Source: Gammaproteobacteria bacterium
GTDB lineage: Bacteria; Gemmatimonadota; Gemmatimonadetes; Longimicrobiales; Gaopeijiaceae
Direction of reading: 5' to 3'
NCBI GenBank assembly: GCA_028821195.1
Contig: JAPPHB010000066.1
Coordinates: 20,050-84,049 of the forward strand
Length of the DNA: 64,000 nucleotides
Every line of letters starts with the position of its first letter. Position 1 is the first letter of the stretch. A program made the position numbers and the translations under genes. The notes under the pieces are model-generated. The model made no database searches. It was given only the letters and a program-made list of their open reading frames with translations, and was not told where the DNA came from. Shown here in pieces: positions 19,501 to 27,959 of the stretch.

Positions 19501-20155
19501 CCAGCGGCCCGGCGAGGAAGCCCAGGGACAACAGGGTGAAGGTCAGCAGGGGCAGGAGGGGCAGCAGGGTCAGGGCGGACAGCAGGGCCAGCAAGGCCAG
19601 GGCGGTCAGCAAGGCGAAGGTCAGCAAGGCGAAGGTCAGCAAGGCGAAGGTCAGCAAGGCGAAGGTCAGGAGGGCCAGGGCGGCCAGCAAGGCCAAGGCG
19701 GCCAACAAGGCCAGCAGGGTGGCGGCGGCGGACCCGACGGTTTGAGGGATATGGCCGGCGCCGGGTTCGGACCCGGCGGCAGCGGCTGGGCGCGCGGGCT
19801 GACGCCCGAGGACATTCGCCAGTTCCGGGGCGAGTACCGTGAACGCGCCCGCGAGATGGCCGATCTGCGCGAACAACTCTCCGACGCCGGCGTGGGCGTC
19901 GAGGAGCTCGACGACGTCATCCGCTCCATGAGGGCGCTGGACGACCGCCGCGTCTACGACGACATGGAGGAGATCCTCCGGCTGCAGACCCAGATTCTCG
20001 AAGGCGTAAAGCGCTTCGAGTTCGGACTCCGCCGGGCTGCGGGGGAGGACGACCCCGAGCGGCTGCTCCTGTCCGGCTCCGACGAGGTGCCTCAGGGCTT
20101 CCGCCAGCTGATCGAAGAGTATTACCGTTCGCTGTCCCGCACCCCCGGAGGCTGA
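16508..20155 (+). CDS. DUF4175-like large membrane protein with Gln/Gly repeats
   Basis: 1215 residues from GTG 16508, preceded by a purine-rich GGAGAGGGGGG ribosome-binding region. N-terminal helices (about residues 25-50, 60-80 and 155-180) anchor a long outside part with immunoglobulin-like beta segments, then Glu/Gln/Arg-rich coiled coils from about residue 540. It includes poly-glycine linkers and a Gly-Gln-Gln tract encoded by about 19510-19730. Order and composition match the DUF4175 family found beside VWA, MoxR and BatA genes. Probably a long periplasmic rod or scaffold. The coiled-coil part gives many meaningless frames on the other strand. Last gene of the envelope operon; the next gene starts ten bases later. 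Confidence 0.8.
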   Translation: MPTRLNHRARLELLDAIRHVRTRWRMRIALRGLAALLGIGLVAFLVSSWGMEGSRFSPAVVNGFRIFTWLSLLVVGIWFLVRPLWRRPSDAQVALYLEEHEPSLKAAVLSAIDAGADPEAAGTAHSPALVQRLMESAVKKARAVDGGHRIERAGLFRWTAAVAGIALAILIIFLTGPAFLRTGASALLSPTADAAEVNPYSIEVTPGDVTITRGSDLRIAARNLGFDAVDAELFLRTGSDGEFRPLSMLLAGDTGEEDAGEFEVVLFGVEDVTEYFVRSSGVQSDLYRIDVEILPYVDRLELVYDFPAYTGLPDRTIDDGGDIAVLRGTRVHLRAFPTIPAPSANLWRDDALASELTPDEDGSFTGSFVVEQNGFYHLEMESSRAGLVPASPQYTIDVLNDQPPSLSFTRPGRDTRATALEEFFIEARANDDYGIRQLELVFSVNGGEEQTVELFGSGAAPLSEVSAGYTFFLEEYELVPGDIISYYAKARDNAGTGSQEAISDIYFLQIRRFDTEFRQAEQQPGGGGGGGGGGQMGGEQELSEQQREVISATFNLNRDRDRYSPEGFSEGLVVVRLSQERLRDQVATLTTRLNNRGVVRDPEFEQIAQLLPQAMEEMEAAMERLDAADPQGALSEEQQALQYLLRAEALYDEVQVSQQQGGGGGGGGGGPNADDLADLFELELDKLKNQYESVQRGERQQADEQIDETLERLRELARRQEQEAERQQRLANRSQGSAGGGAQNQRSLADEVEEEARRLEELSRMQSNQRLAETARQLQDAANAMREAAAARGGEAAADARSALDRLRAARRLLERDQSGRIERDAQDALQRSEELIEEQLDVAEESVDISGADQVTAERMRRLIERKNEMSTEVADLERQIDEMSAEAGSEQQQAAESFDDALRNIRDNKIRERIQYSRGLPGARSPDFTRDFEQQTTEHLMELRDQLRQASEAIGEPVDDRTMESLDQARDMVRNMESLNRRLQARADENARRGLGQRPGEEAQGQQGEGQQGQEGQQGQGGQQGQQGQGGQQGEGQQGEGQQGEGQQGEGQEGQGGQQGQGGQQGQQGGGGGPDGLRDMAGAGFGPGGSGWARGLTPEDIRQFRGEYRERAREMADLREQLSDAGVGVEELDDVIRSMRALDDRRVYDDMEEILRLQTQILEGVKRFEFGLRRAAGEDDPERLLLSGSDEVPQGFRQLIEEYYRSLSRTPGG
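19606..19665 (+). repeat. tandem 15-bp repeat inside the DUF4175-like gene
   Basis: Four perfect head-to-tail copies of TCAGCAAGGCGAAGG (starts at 19606, 19621, 19636 and 19651), each coding Gly/Gln/Glu-rich pentapeptides. Imperfect copies flank them from about 19510 to 19730. The unit is a multiple of three, so copy-number change would keep the frame. Confidence 0.9.
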
Positions 20156-20165
20156 GGAAACCAGC

Positions 20166-21124
<959 letters not shown>

Positions 21125-21134
<10 letters not shown>

Positions 21135-21730
21135 CCCGTGCCCGGGTGACCAGCGCGGTCATCTGGGCCATCTGCCTGGCGCCCCTGCTCTGGCTCATCC
21201 TCCGGTTCCGCGAGGACGGGCTGGGCGCCAACCCCATCGAGGAGTTCACCCACTGGGGCGGCACCTCGACGCTGATCCTGCTGCTGCTGACGCTGACCGT
21301 GACCCCGCTTCGGCGCTGGGCGGGCTGGAACCTGGTGCGCTACCGGCGGCGGCTCGGGCTGGCCGCGTTCTTCTACGGCCTGACCCACTTCATGACGTAC
21401 GTCGCCCTCGACCAGTTCTTCGCCTTCGAGTACGTCCTCGAAGACATTGCCGAGCGGCCGTACATCACCGCTGGCTTCGCCGCCTTCGTGCTGCTCATCC
21501 CGCTGGCGGTCACGTCGACCCGGGGGTGGATCCGCCGCCTGGGCAGGCGCTGGCAGCGCCTCCACCGCATCGTATACGTGGCCGCCGGACTCGGGGTGCT
21601 CCACTACCTCTGGAAGGTGAAGGCGGACACCCTCTGGCCGATGGTGGCCGCGGTGGTGCTGGCGGTGCTGCTGGCGGCGCGTCTCAAGCCGAAGCGGGCG
21701 AGACGCCGGAAGGCCCGCATCAGGCGGTGA
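21125..21730 (+). CDS. msrQ: MsrQ haem-binding membrane subunit
   Basis: 201 residues from GTG 21125, overlapping msrP. About six membrane helices are visible, with histidines placed as in the ferric-reductase-like MsrQ/YedZ family: [35 protein letters not shown]. The C-terminus is a basic cytoplasmic tail ([13 protein letters not shown]). MsrQ passes quinol-derived electrons through b-type haem to MsrP. The overlapping order msrP-msrQ supports the assignment. Confidence 0.9.
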
Positions 21731-21786
21731 CCTTTTTTTCGCCAAGGAAGCGGCAACCCGTCCTCGTCCCGTGATCCGCCTCGTCG

Positions 21787-21815
21787 TTGGCATTGCTCCG
21801 CCTCGACGATAAATT
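21787..21815 (+). promoter_or_regulatory. sigma-70-like promoter for the AlkB-fusion gene
   Basis: TTGGCA at 21787-21792, a 17-base spacer, and TAAATT at 21810-21815. It lies 50 bases before the chosen ATG at 21865 and inside a longer open frame that begins TTG at 21787, which argues for the shorter gene start. Found by eye; no transcript evidence. Confidence 0.4.
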
Positions 21816-21864
21816 CGGATCGGACGCGTGCGGCGCAGCGAACACCGCGATAGAGGATTCCGCG

Positions 21865-23958
21865 ATGGAAGCACACAGTGCCGGTGCCACGATAGGTGCG
21901 GGCGGGCGGGCCGTCGAGCCCTCCGTCGCGAACGCGCTCCCGCACTTCGCTCCACTTCTCATCTTCCCGCTCGTCGTCTGCGCCGCCATGTTCGGCGGCT
22001 GGTGGATCGCGGGTCCGTTCGCCTTCTTCATGCTCGCGAGCCCGTTCGACCGGCTCCTGGGCCTGGAGGAGCGGAACATGGATCCGGCGACGACCCGCGA
22101 GAGCCAGTTGTTCCTGTACAAGCTCGCCGCGTGGGTGTGGGCGGTTGTCTGGCCCGCGACCTTCGTCTTCGCGCTCTGGCAGATGCTGGTGGGCGGCCGA
22201 CTGTCTCTCTGGGAAGCCGGCCTGATCGCCGGCGCACTGGTCATGGTGGCGCAGACCGTGTTCGTCGTGGGCCACGAGCTGGTTCATCGACGCGCGCCGT
22301 GGGAACGCCGGCTCGGCGAGTTCCTGCTGGCTTCCGTCTCCTACCCGCACTATGCGACGGAGCACGTCTACATTCACCACCCCCGCGTATGCACGCCTCT
22401 GGACCCGGGGTCCGCGCCGAAGGGCGTGAGTTTCTGGGAATACCTGCCGCAGGAAGTGCTGAACAACATTGTGGGAGCCTGGCGGTTTGAACGGCGGCGA
22501 CTGACGCGCCGTCAGTTGCCGGTGTGGCACCACACGAACGCGTTCTGGCGCTACGCAGTGCAGATCGCGTTCTGGTACGGGCTCATCTTCCGGTGGGGCG
22601 GCCCCTGGGCCCTGCTGCTCTACCTTGTCCTGTGCGGCAGCGTGGTCTTCTCGATGAAGATGAGCAACTACGTGCAGCACTACGGGCTGCGGCGCATCCG
22701 CATGCCCAACGGCAGGTTCGAGCCGGTCAAGCCGAGGCACGCCTGGAGTGCGGCCTACAAGTTCACCAACTGGCTGTACTACAACATGCAGCGCCACGCC
22801 GACCACCACACGTCGAACCGGCGATATCCGCTGTTGCAGCACTACGGCGAAGCCGCCTCTCCGCAGTTGCCGGGCAGCTACATGGAGATGAACGGCATGG
22901 CGCTCTTTCCCAAGCGGTGGTTCGAGACCATCGATCCTCTGGTCGACCGTCAGCGAGCCCGGTTCTATCCCGAGATCGACGACTGGAGCGCCTACGACAG
23001 CCGGGCGTTCGCGGCGCGCCCCGACGCGTTCGACGCCATCGCGGAGATTCATGCCGCCGCCCCCGGCCTCGCCGAGTGGATAGACCGCTCACCGGCCCTC
23101 CTCGACACGCTGCGCGAGCGGGAATTCACGGACCTGGAACTGCCGGAGGGATTCCTGTCGGACGCGGAATCGGAGGCGATCGCCCGGTCCGGGCTGGCGC
23201 GCCTCTACTGGACGTACGAACTCAGCCTCTCCGAAATGAGGGCCCAGCTCGACGACATCCCCGTCCAGGACGCCGGTGAGGCGGTCGCGGCGGCGCGGGA
23301 GTGGTCGAACGGCAAGGTCTTCCAGATCGCCGTGCACACGATGCGCGGCAGCCTGTCCGTGAGCGAGGCGACGACGGCTCTGTCGCGCGTCGGCGAAGCC
23401 TGCATCGCCACCGTCCTGTCCGCGGTCGAGGAGGACTTCGCCGACCGCGGCGTGCCGCAAGCCAGCGGCGGCGTGGCGGTCGCGGTCCTGGGACCGCTGG
23501 CTAGCGGGGAGGCGCTGCCGGGCGCGGAACTCGATGTCCGGTTCGTGTACGACGGCGGCCCGGCCAGGTACTACGAAGCACTGTGCCGACGCTTTCGCAA
23601 GGCGCTCCATGCGCTTTCGCGCAAGAACCTGCTGCTGGCGCCCGTCCCGCGCGACGGGATGGAGGACCTCCGTTCCCTCGCCGAGTTCGAGGAACAACTC
23701 CGCAATCCCGGTTCGGATCGTGAGCTGATGGCGCTCGCGCAGGCGCGTTGCGTGTTCGTGTCGGGCGATGACGAAATCGGGGAACGGTTCGCGCAGGCGG
23801 TGCAGGACGCTCCGGCACGGAGTGCGGCCCGCGAGATGCCGATGGCCGGGTTGCGCGAAGCCGCCGCGGGGGAAGTTATCGGTGATACCGCGTCCCGAGC
23901 CGCAACCGACATCGCCGCGCTTGCGGATGGCCCGGCTCGGGAGGTGAACGGGACTTGA
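21865..23958 (+). CDS. AlkB-type alkane/fatty-acid hydroxylase fused to a degenerate GlnE-like domain
   Basis: 697 residues from ATG 21865, with GAGG eight bases upstream. Residues 1-360 are a membrane di-iron hydroxylase of the AlkB family with all histidine boxes: GHELVH (136-141), EHVYIHH (166-172), QRHADHH (309-315) and the AlkB signature NYVQHYGLRR (268-277). Ordinary AlkB ends near 400 residues. Here about 300 more follow (about 440-670) that resemble the adenylyltransferase half of GlnE: FQIAVHTMRGSLSVSEATTALS, then VAVLGPLASGEALPGAELDVRFVYD, then DLRSLAEFEEQLRNPGSD and ALAQARCVFVSGD. GlnE has a Ser-Asp-x-Asp metal site where this has Ala-Glu-Leu-Asp, so it is probably non-catalytic or regulatory. 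The gene ends 79 bases before the RiPP precursor on the same strand. Confidence 0.75.
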   Translation: MEAHSAGATIGAGGRAVEPSVANALPHFAPLLIFPLVVCAAMFGGWWIAGPFAFFMLASPFDRLLGLEERNMDPATTRESQLFLYKLAAWVWAVVWPATFVFALWQMLVGGRLSLWEAGLIAGALVMVAQTVFVVGHELVHRRAPWERRLGEFLLASVSYPHYATEHVYIHHPRVCTPLDPGSAPKGVSFWEYLPQEVLNNIVGAWRFERRRLTRRQLPVWHHTNAFWRYAVQIAFWYGLIFRWGGPWALLLYLVLCGSVVFSMKMSNYVQHYGLRRIRMPNGRFEPVKPRHAWSAAYKFTNWLYYNMQRHADHHTSNRRYPLLQHYGEAASPQLPGSYMEMNGMALFPKRWFETIDPLVDRQRARFYPEIDDWSAYDSRAFAARPDAFDAIAEIHAAAPGLAEWIDRSPALLDTLREREFTDLELPEGFLSDAESEAIARSGLARLYWTYELSLSEMRAQLDDIPVQDAGEAVAAAREWSNGKVFQIAVHTMRGSLSVSEATTALSRVGEACIATVLSAVEEDFADRGVPQASGGVAVAVLGPLASGEALPGAELDVRFVYDGGPARYYEALCRRFRKALHALSRKNLLLAPVPRDGMEDLRSLAEFEEQLRNPGSDRELMALAQARCVFVSGDDEIGERFAQAVQDAPARSAAREMPMAGLREAAAGEVIGDTASRAATDIAALADGPAREVNGT

Positions 23959-23982
23959 CTTAAGACTTAATCCCTCTAATTT
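23955..23982 (+). promoter_or_regulatory. possible promoter for the RiPP precursor gene
   Basis: TTGACT at 23955-23960, 16 bases, then TAATTT at 23977-23982, in the only AT-rich stretch nearby (about 23955-24000). It overlaps the last codons of the AlkB-fusion gene. The -10 match is weak. If real it would let the precursor be expressed separately and strongly. Confidence 0.3.
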
Positions 23983-24037
23983 GCGACAAAATAGGGTTGG
24001 TCATGTGGTTCATAGCCTCCAACGATGGAGAATTGCC

Positions 24038-24289
24038 ATGAGAAGCGGCGATGAAATGCTGGCGCAAGTTGTTGAGAAGTCCACCGTGGACGCGGATTTC
24101 AGGGAACAGCTTCTCGCAGATCCAAAGGCTGCGATCAGCAGCGAATTGGGCATTACGATTCCCGATTCGATGAACATCCGGGTCCATGAGAGCGACATGC
24201 AGACGGTGCACCTCGCGTTGCCGCCGGACTCGCACATCACCGAAGAGCAGATGGAAGCCATCTCGGCCGGCCTCTGCTGCTGCTGGTAG
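24038..24289 (+). CDS. NHLP-family RiPP precursor, predicted core LCCCW
   Basis: 83 residues from ATG 24038, with GGAG seven bases upstream; a TTG at 23981 gives a longer frame but lies in the promoter region. Residues 1-78 match the nitrile-hydratase-like leader peptide family: DADFREQLLADPKAAISSELGI, then IRVHES and HLALPP, ending MEAISAG. After the A77-G78 pair, the likely C39-type cleavage site, only LCCCW (79-83) remains. Three adjacent cysteines suit a YcaO cyclodehydratase and the terminal Trp suits a tryptophan halogenase, both encoded in the facing operon. The leader's middle is almost the same as the N-terminus of the toroid protein at 26673-27959. Confidence 0.85.
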   Translation: MRSGDEMLAQVVEKSTVDADFREQLLADPKAAISSELGITIPDSMNIRVHESDMQTVHLALPPDSHITEEQMEAISAGLCCCW

Positions 24290-24290
24290 C

Positions 24291-24309
24291 CTCGCCGTAA
24301 GCCGGCGAG
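24291..24309 (+). terminator. hairpin after the precursor gene
   Basis: CTCGCCG (24291-24297) and CGGCGAG (24303-24309) form a perfect 7-bp stem with a 5-base loop, directly after the precursor stop. There is no T-run, but the hairpin sits between convergent genes and could act as a bidirectional terminator or stabilise the short mRNA. Confidence 0.4.
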
Positions 24310-24348
24310 CCGGCGGTCAGGAACTCCTGTGCGCGTTGTCCGGATAAC

Positions 24349-26667
24349 TCACGCGATCACAGGCGCGGGGTTCAGGTCGGCTTCGGCGAGGGAGGGCTCA
24401 CGGTAGCCCATCTTGACGGGCACGTCGTACAGGCGCCCAGGCGCAAACCTTGCCCAGAAGTGGCGCATGCCCGGCACGATGACCCGCGCCACGGGCATGC
24501 CGATATCGGGCCGCGTCTGATCGAGCACAAGGAACTCCATGCCCCTGGCCTCGACGAGCGCGCGGCAACTCTCCACATCTTCGCGCGTGTCCGCCGATTC
24601 GGTCACCGGATAGTGCGAAGCCTTGCGGGACGGTTCGTCCGGCACCGGCGCCAACCAGGAACAGTCGGCGAGCCGGGCGGTGTTCCACCACCAGAGGGCC
24701 AGCGGATCATCGATCCTGGGCCGGCCGTCCCCCGCCCCGGGACGCGGCAGCCAGGTGAGGCACTGGTTCAATTCGCAAAGCGCGCGCAGGGCTGCTATGC
24801 GCGGGTCGGCGTGGGTCCCGGCACCGTAGATGATGTCCTCGGTCGGGGCGTCCGGCCGGCGGGAGAGCGCAACGAAGGTGGGAATGCCGATATCGGATGT
24901 GACGTCGAGCATCCATAGATCCCGCTCGCGGCGGCCGTAGTAGTCCGAGGCCGCTGCAATGTACTCGTCGTCAAAGCTGGATAGATCGACTGCCGGAACT
25001 CGCAATCGGTTATACCACCAGATGGCGAACGCATCGCGCTCAGCCAGTTCGTAGAAGCCCTGCAGGATGGCCTCTTCCAGGGTGTTGCCCGCGGCGCAGC
25101 CGTTCGAATCGGCGATCAGATCCGCGGGGCCGCGCTCCTCGGCCGACATGCTATAGAGGAGGGATGTCGGCAGGTAGCGGTGCCGCTGCTGCGTCAGCGA
25201 CCACACCGGCGTCCAGTCGATTTCGGCGTCGGGCTCGAGACGCGGCGGGACGATGTTGTAGGGGTGGCCCTTCGCGTTGATGCTCGCCGCATCGTCGAGC
25301 TGACTCTCGCTGAACAGCTGCACCTCGTTGGGGTGGATCGCCTCTTCCCTGCCGGCGAACTCGACGAATCGCTTGCGGACACGGATCTCGTCCCCATGAC
25401 GGGCACCCGAATAGCGCTCGACCGCCTCGCAGAGGGCGCTGACCTTGGACTGCTGTCTTGTGCTGCCCTTGCCGGCGCTGTTGCTTCGCAGGCTGCGCCT
25501 GAGCGAACTCAGGCTCCGGTTTCTCATGCCGGGATTGCTCCCGGCCCAGTAGACGTGGAGCCAGGAGTCGGCCTCATCGGTGGTGCGCGACAGCCAGGTC
25601 ACGACACCGCTGATCGGGCTCACTAGGTGCCGGTATTTCGCCAGGGTGGCTTCCGGCGCCACGGCACGTGCGCCGCCGCTGGTGCGATGAGCCTTGGGGC
25701 TCGCCCTCAGAGACACCGGCGCCGGTGGTCGATCCGGCCGGTGCAAGGCTTCGTCGCCGCAGGCCAGGCACTGTGGCCGACGCACGACCCGATGCTGCGA
25801 ACTTGCAAATGTGGCCAAATCCATCGCGATTGCATGTTCGTGAATCGGGGCCGACTCACCCAGCACCAGCCATTTGACGATCTCCGCCGCGATCAGCCCG
25901 TACATCGCTTCCAGCACTTGGGGCTGAGCCGCGAACGGCCTGAAGGCGGCTTCCTCGCCGGCGACGTTGCGCAGGAAACCGTGGACTTCCCGGTGGCTGC
26001 GCAGGCGGTACGCGAGGCAATCCCGGCAGGGCCCCTTCCTGTCCGCCGGAAAGACGGGGCCGAAGAGCGGCTCCACGCCGTTCGGCCGCACCGGCGCCCA
26101 CGGCGCTCCCGCCTCGAGCCGGCGCCGATTCACCTCCGCGAGATGTGATTCGAGATAGTCGCCGCAGACAACTACGGCGAGCGCCGGCTCGCCGGTCCCC
26201 ACCCTGGCGCCGTTCGCCTCCAGATGCCGGACGAGCCCGCCGTCGTCACCTTCAACCGTGACGCGCGACCGCGCCAGCCGCTCCTCGACCCAGCGAGGCG
26301 ACGCGCCAAGCGACGACCAGTAGGCTGCCTCGCACCGGTCCATGCCGTGGTCGGCGGAGACCAGATAGCCCCTGGCCGCGAACGCGGCAATGGCCGCCAG
26401 GACATCGGTCGCCGCATGGGCGCCCTCGAGGGCCGCGACAATCTCGTCCCAGGGGTGCCGACCGTCGAGCAGCGGCAGCAGATCACAGTGCAGCCTGCCG
26501 TGCAGCAGCGTATTGAACGACTCGGAGACGAGAAGCGCCTGCGCCTCGCCGATATCGTGGAATCGGAGGTGCGGGGTGAGCGCGGGAAGCTTGACAATGC
26601 CCCGGTCCGCAAGAGTCGTTCGGATCAGGATCCCGTGCCGGGGAGGCGCGTCCTTCTCCGCTGCCAT
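24349..26667 (-). CDS. fused E1-like / YcaO azoline-forming cyclodehydratase
   Basis: 772 residues. The N-terminal half is the E1-ubiquitin-activating-like (TOMM leader-binding) partner, with two zinc-type CxxC pairs, CRDC at 214-217 and CLAC at 300-303. From about residue 340 comes the YcaO domain with the ATP-binding motifs SKVSALCEAVERYSG (407-421), EEAILQGFYELAERDAFAIWW (531-551, split by family into ExxxxGxxExxERDA) and ALCELNQ. YcaO enzymes use ATP to cyclise Cys/Ser/Thr to azolines; the E1-like part binds the leader. The C-terminus is NPAPVIA, only partly like the PxPxP tail of known azoline-forming members. It is convergent with the precursor gene and 5 bases after the toroid-protein gene. 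Confidence 0.9.
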   Translation of the reverse strand: MAAEKDAPPRHGILIRTTLADRGIVKLPALTPHLRFHDIGEAQALLVSESFNTLLHGRLHCDLLPLLDGRHPWDEIVAALEGAHAATDVLAAIAAFAARGYLVSADHGMDRCEAAYWSSLGASPRWVEERLARSRVTVEGDDGGLVRHLEANGARVGTGEPALAVVVCGDYLESHLAEVNRRRLEAGAPWAPVRPNGVEPLFGPVFPADRKGPCRDCLAYRLRSHREVHGFLRNVAGEEAAFRPFAAQPQVLEAMYGLIAAEIVKWLVLGESAPIHEHAIAMDLATFASSQHRVVRRPQCLACGDEALHRPDRPPAPVSLRASPKAHRTSGGARAVAPEATLAKYRHLVSPISGVVTWLSRTTDEADSWLHVYWAGSNPGMRNRSLSSLRRSLRSNSAGKGSTRQQSKVSALCEAVERYSGARHGDEIRVRKRFVEFAGREEAIHPNEVQLFSESQLDDAASINAKGHPYNIVPPRLEPDAEIDWTPVWSLTQQRHRYLPTSLLYSMSAEERGPADLIADSNGCAAGNTLEEAILQGFYELAERDAFAIWWYNRLRVPAVDLSSFDDEYIAAASDYYGRRERDLWMLDVTSDIGIPTFVALSRRPDAPTEDIIYGAGTHADPRIAALRALCELNQCLTWLPRPGAGDGRPRIDDPLALWWWNTARLADCSWLAPVPDEPSRKASHYPVTESADTREDVESCRALVEARGMEFLVLDQTRPDIGMPVARVIVPGMRHFWARFAPGRLYDVPVKMGYREPSLAEADLNPAPVIA

Positions 26668-26672
26668 CCAGC

Positions 26673-27959
26673 TCAGGCCCGCAGCACTTCGACGAGACGC
26701 TCCAGGGCCTCAATGCAGAACGCGGAGGTCACGGCCTCGGAGCCATGCCCGATCTGTCCTGCCACGCCCCACTTCAACGACTGGTCGCCGAACGCGAGCA
26801 ACTCCGGCCAGCTTCCGTCCCCGCGCTGCGAGCTCAGCAGTCTCTCCGCCTCGCGCTTCGCGTCGATCCGCTCGAGGCTTCCGATGTTGTGGAGCGCCGA
26901 CACCGCCTGAGCGGAATGAAGGACATTGCCGAACTCTCCCTTCTCATCACGCAGGCCGAGGATACGATCCGCGAGCATCGGGCGCAGGGGATCGAGGGCG
27001 GGTTTCGCACGAATCAGCGCGCGTGTGATCGCATGGTAGATCGTGACCGTGTCGGGATACCACTTCGACGAGCCCTCGAGGTTGCCCTCGGTCACCAGGG
27101 CTTCCAGCCATCGCCGGGCGCCCCTGGTTCCCGGATGGTTGCCCAGGCAGGCGAGGACATTCGCATTGACGACCGGGTCGGCCTCGATACGAAAGGGCGA
27201 CACGACGTTGGGTTCGTCTTCCGCCAGCACCCAGGTCAGGAAGCGGCCTTCCTCGTCGCGATTTGCCAGCATGCCCGGAACGTTCCTCCCCAGCCAGATC
27301 CAGGGGTGGGTCCCGATGACGAGCGAACAGAGCGCGGTACTGTCGAGATCCGGGGGCAGGTGACGATAGTACCGCCAGAATCCGGGGTATTCGATGGTGT
27401 CGATGAGATACGCCTTCGTAGCGGTGCATATCGCCCTGGCCCGCGGCTCATCGGAGCTGTCAAGGGCAAGCGCGCAGAGAGCCGACACGAAAGGAGGCCT
27501 TTCGAAATGCCTTGGGATCTCCGGGTCGGCCACATTGAACCGGATGCAGTGCCAGGCCCCATTCTCGTCGATCGTGGATTCCAGGAACCCAAGCCCGCGG
27601 CGGATCCCTTCCCTCGCTGCCCTGGCCAGCGCCCCGGAGGTGGCGCTGCTTCGGACCCCCTTTTCTTTCGCTGCAAAGGGCCGAAGGGGCGGCGCGGGGT
27701 CGTGGAGCGTCCTTCGAAGAAACTCGAGCGATGCCGCACCGGTCCTCGCCGCCTCTCGTTCGGCCTCGCTGAGCTTGCTCCGCGGCGGGAGCACGACATG
27801 CGTCGCGGTATACGACTCTTCGTGCACGCGAATCTCATGGTCCTCGGCCAGCGTCACGCCGAATTCCGTCTCGATTGTCTCCCTGGGGTTCCGGAGAAGA
27901 CGTTCACGAAAGTCACTGTCTTCAGCGGCTCTCGATACGAGAATATCGTCTGCGTCCAT
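26673..27959 (-). CDS. NHLP leader fused to terpene-cyclase-like alpha/alpha toroid protein
   Basis: 428 residues. Residues 1-about 75 are an NHLP leader: DSDFRERLLRNPRETIETEFGV, IRVHEES and HVVLPPRS align with the precursor at 24038. After a linker, residues 110-428 look like an (alpha/alpha)6 toroid of the squalene/hopene-cyclase or prenyltransferase-beta type, with QW-like motifs (NGAWHCIR at 133-140; QRGDGSW at 378-384) and DLDSTA (204-209) where class II terpene cyclases have DxDDTA. An intact leader on an enzyme is unusual; it could tether the enzyme to the cyclodehydratase or exporter, or the whole protein could be a modified substrate. The function of the toroid is unknown. The start directly follows the stop of the ABC gene (TGAATG). 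Confidence 0.75.
   Translation of the reverse strand: MDADDILVSRAAEDSDFRERLLRNPRETIETEFGVTLAEDHEIRVHEESYTATHVVLPPRSKLSEAEREAARTGAASLEFLRRTLHDPAPPLRPFAAKEKGVRSSATSGALARAAREGIRRGLGFLESTIDENGAWHCIRFNVADPEIPRHFERPPFVSALCALALDSSDEPRARAICTATKAYLIDTIEYPGFWRYYRHLPPDLDSTALCSLVIGTHPWIWLGRNVPGMLANRDEEGRFLTWVLAEDEPNVVSPFRIEADPVVNANVLACLGNHPGTRGARRWLEALVTEGNLEGSSKWYPDTVTIYHAITRALIRAKPALDPLRPMLADRILGLRDEKGEFGNVLHSAQAVSALHNIGSLERIDAKREAERLLSSQRGDGSWPELLAFGDQSLKWGVAGQIGHGSEAVTSAFCIEALERLVEVLRA

Noticed and set aside
19510..19730. Direct repeats as a CRISPR array
   Set aside because: Repeat units abut without spacers and are in frame with a coding gene; this is a low-complexity tail.
21787..21864. Longer start (TTG 21787) for the AlkB-fusion gene
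   Set aside because: It overlaps a promoter-like element and ATG 21865 has a good ribosome-binding site.
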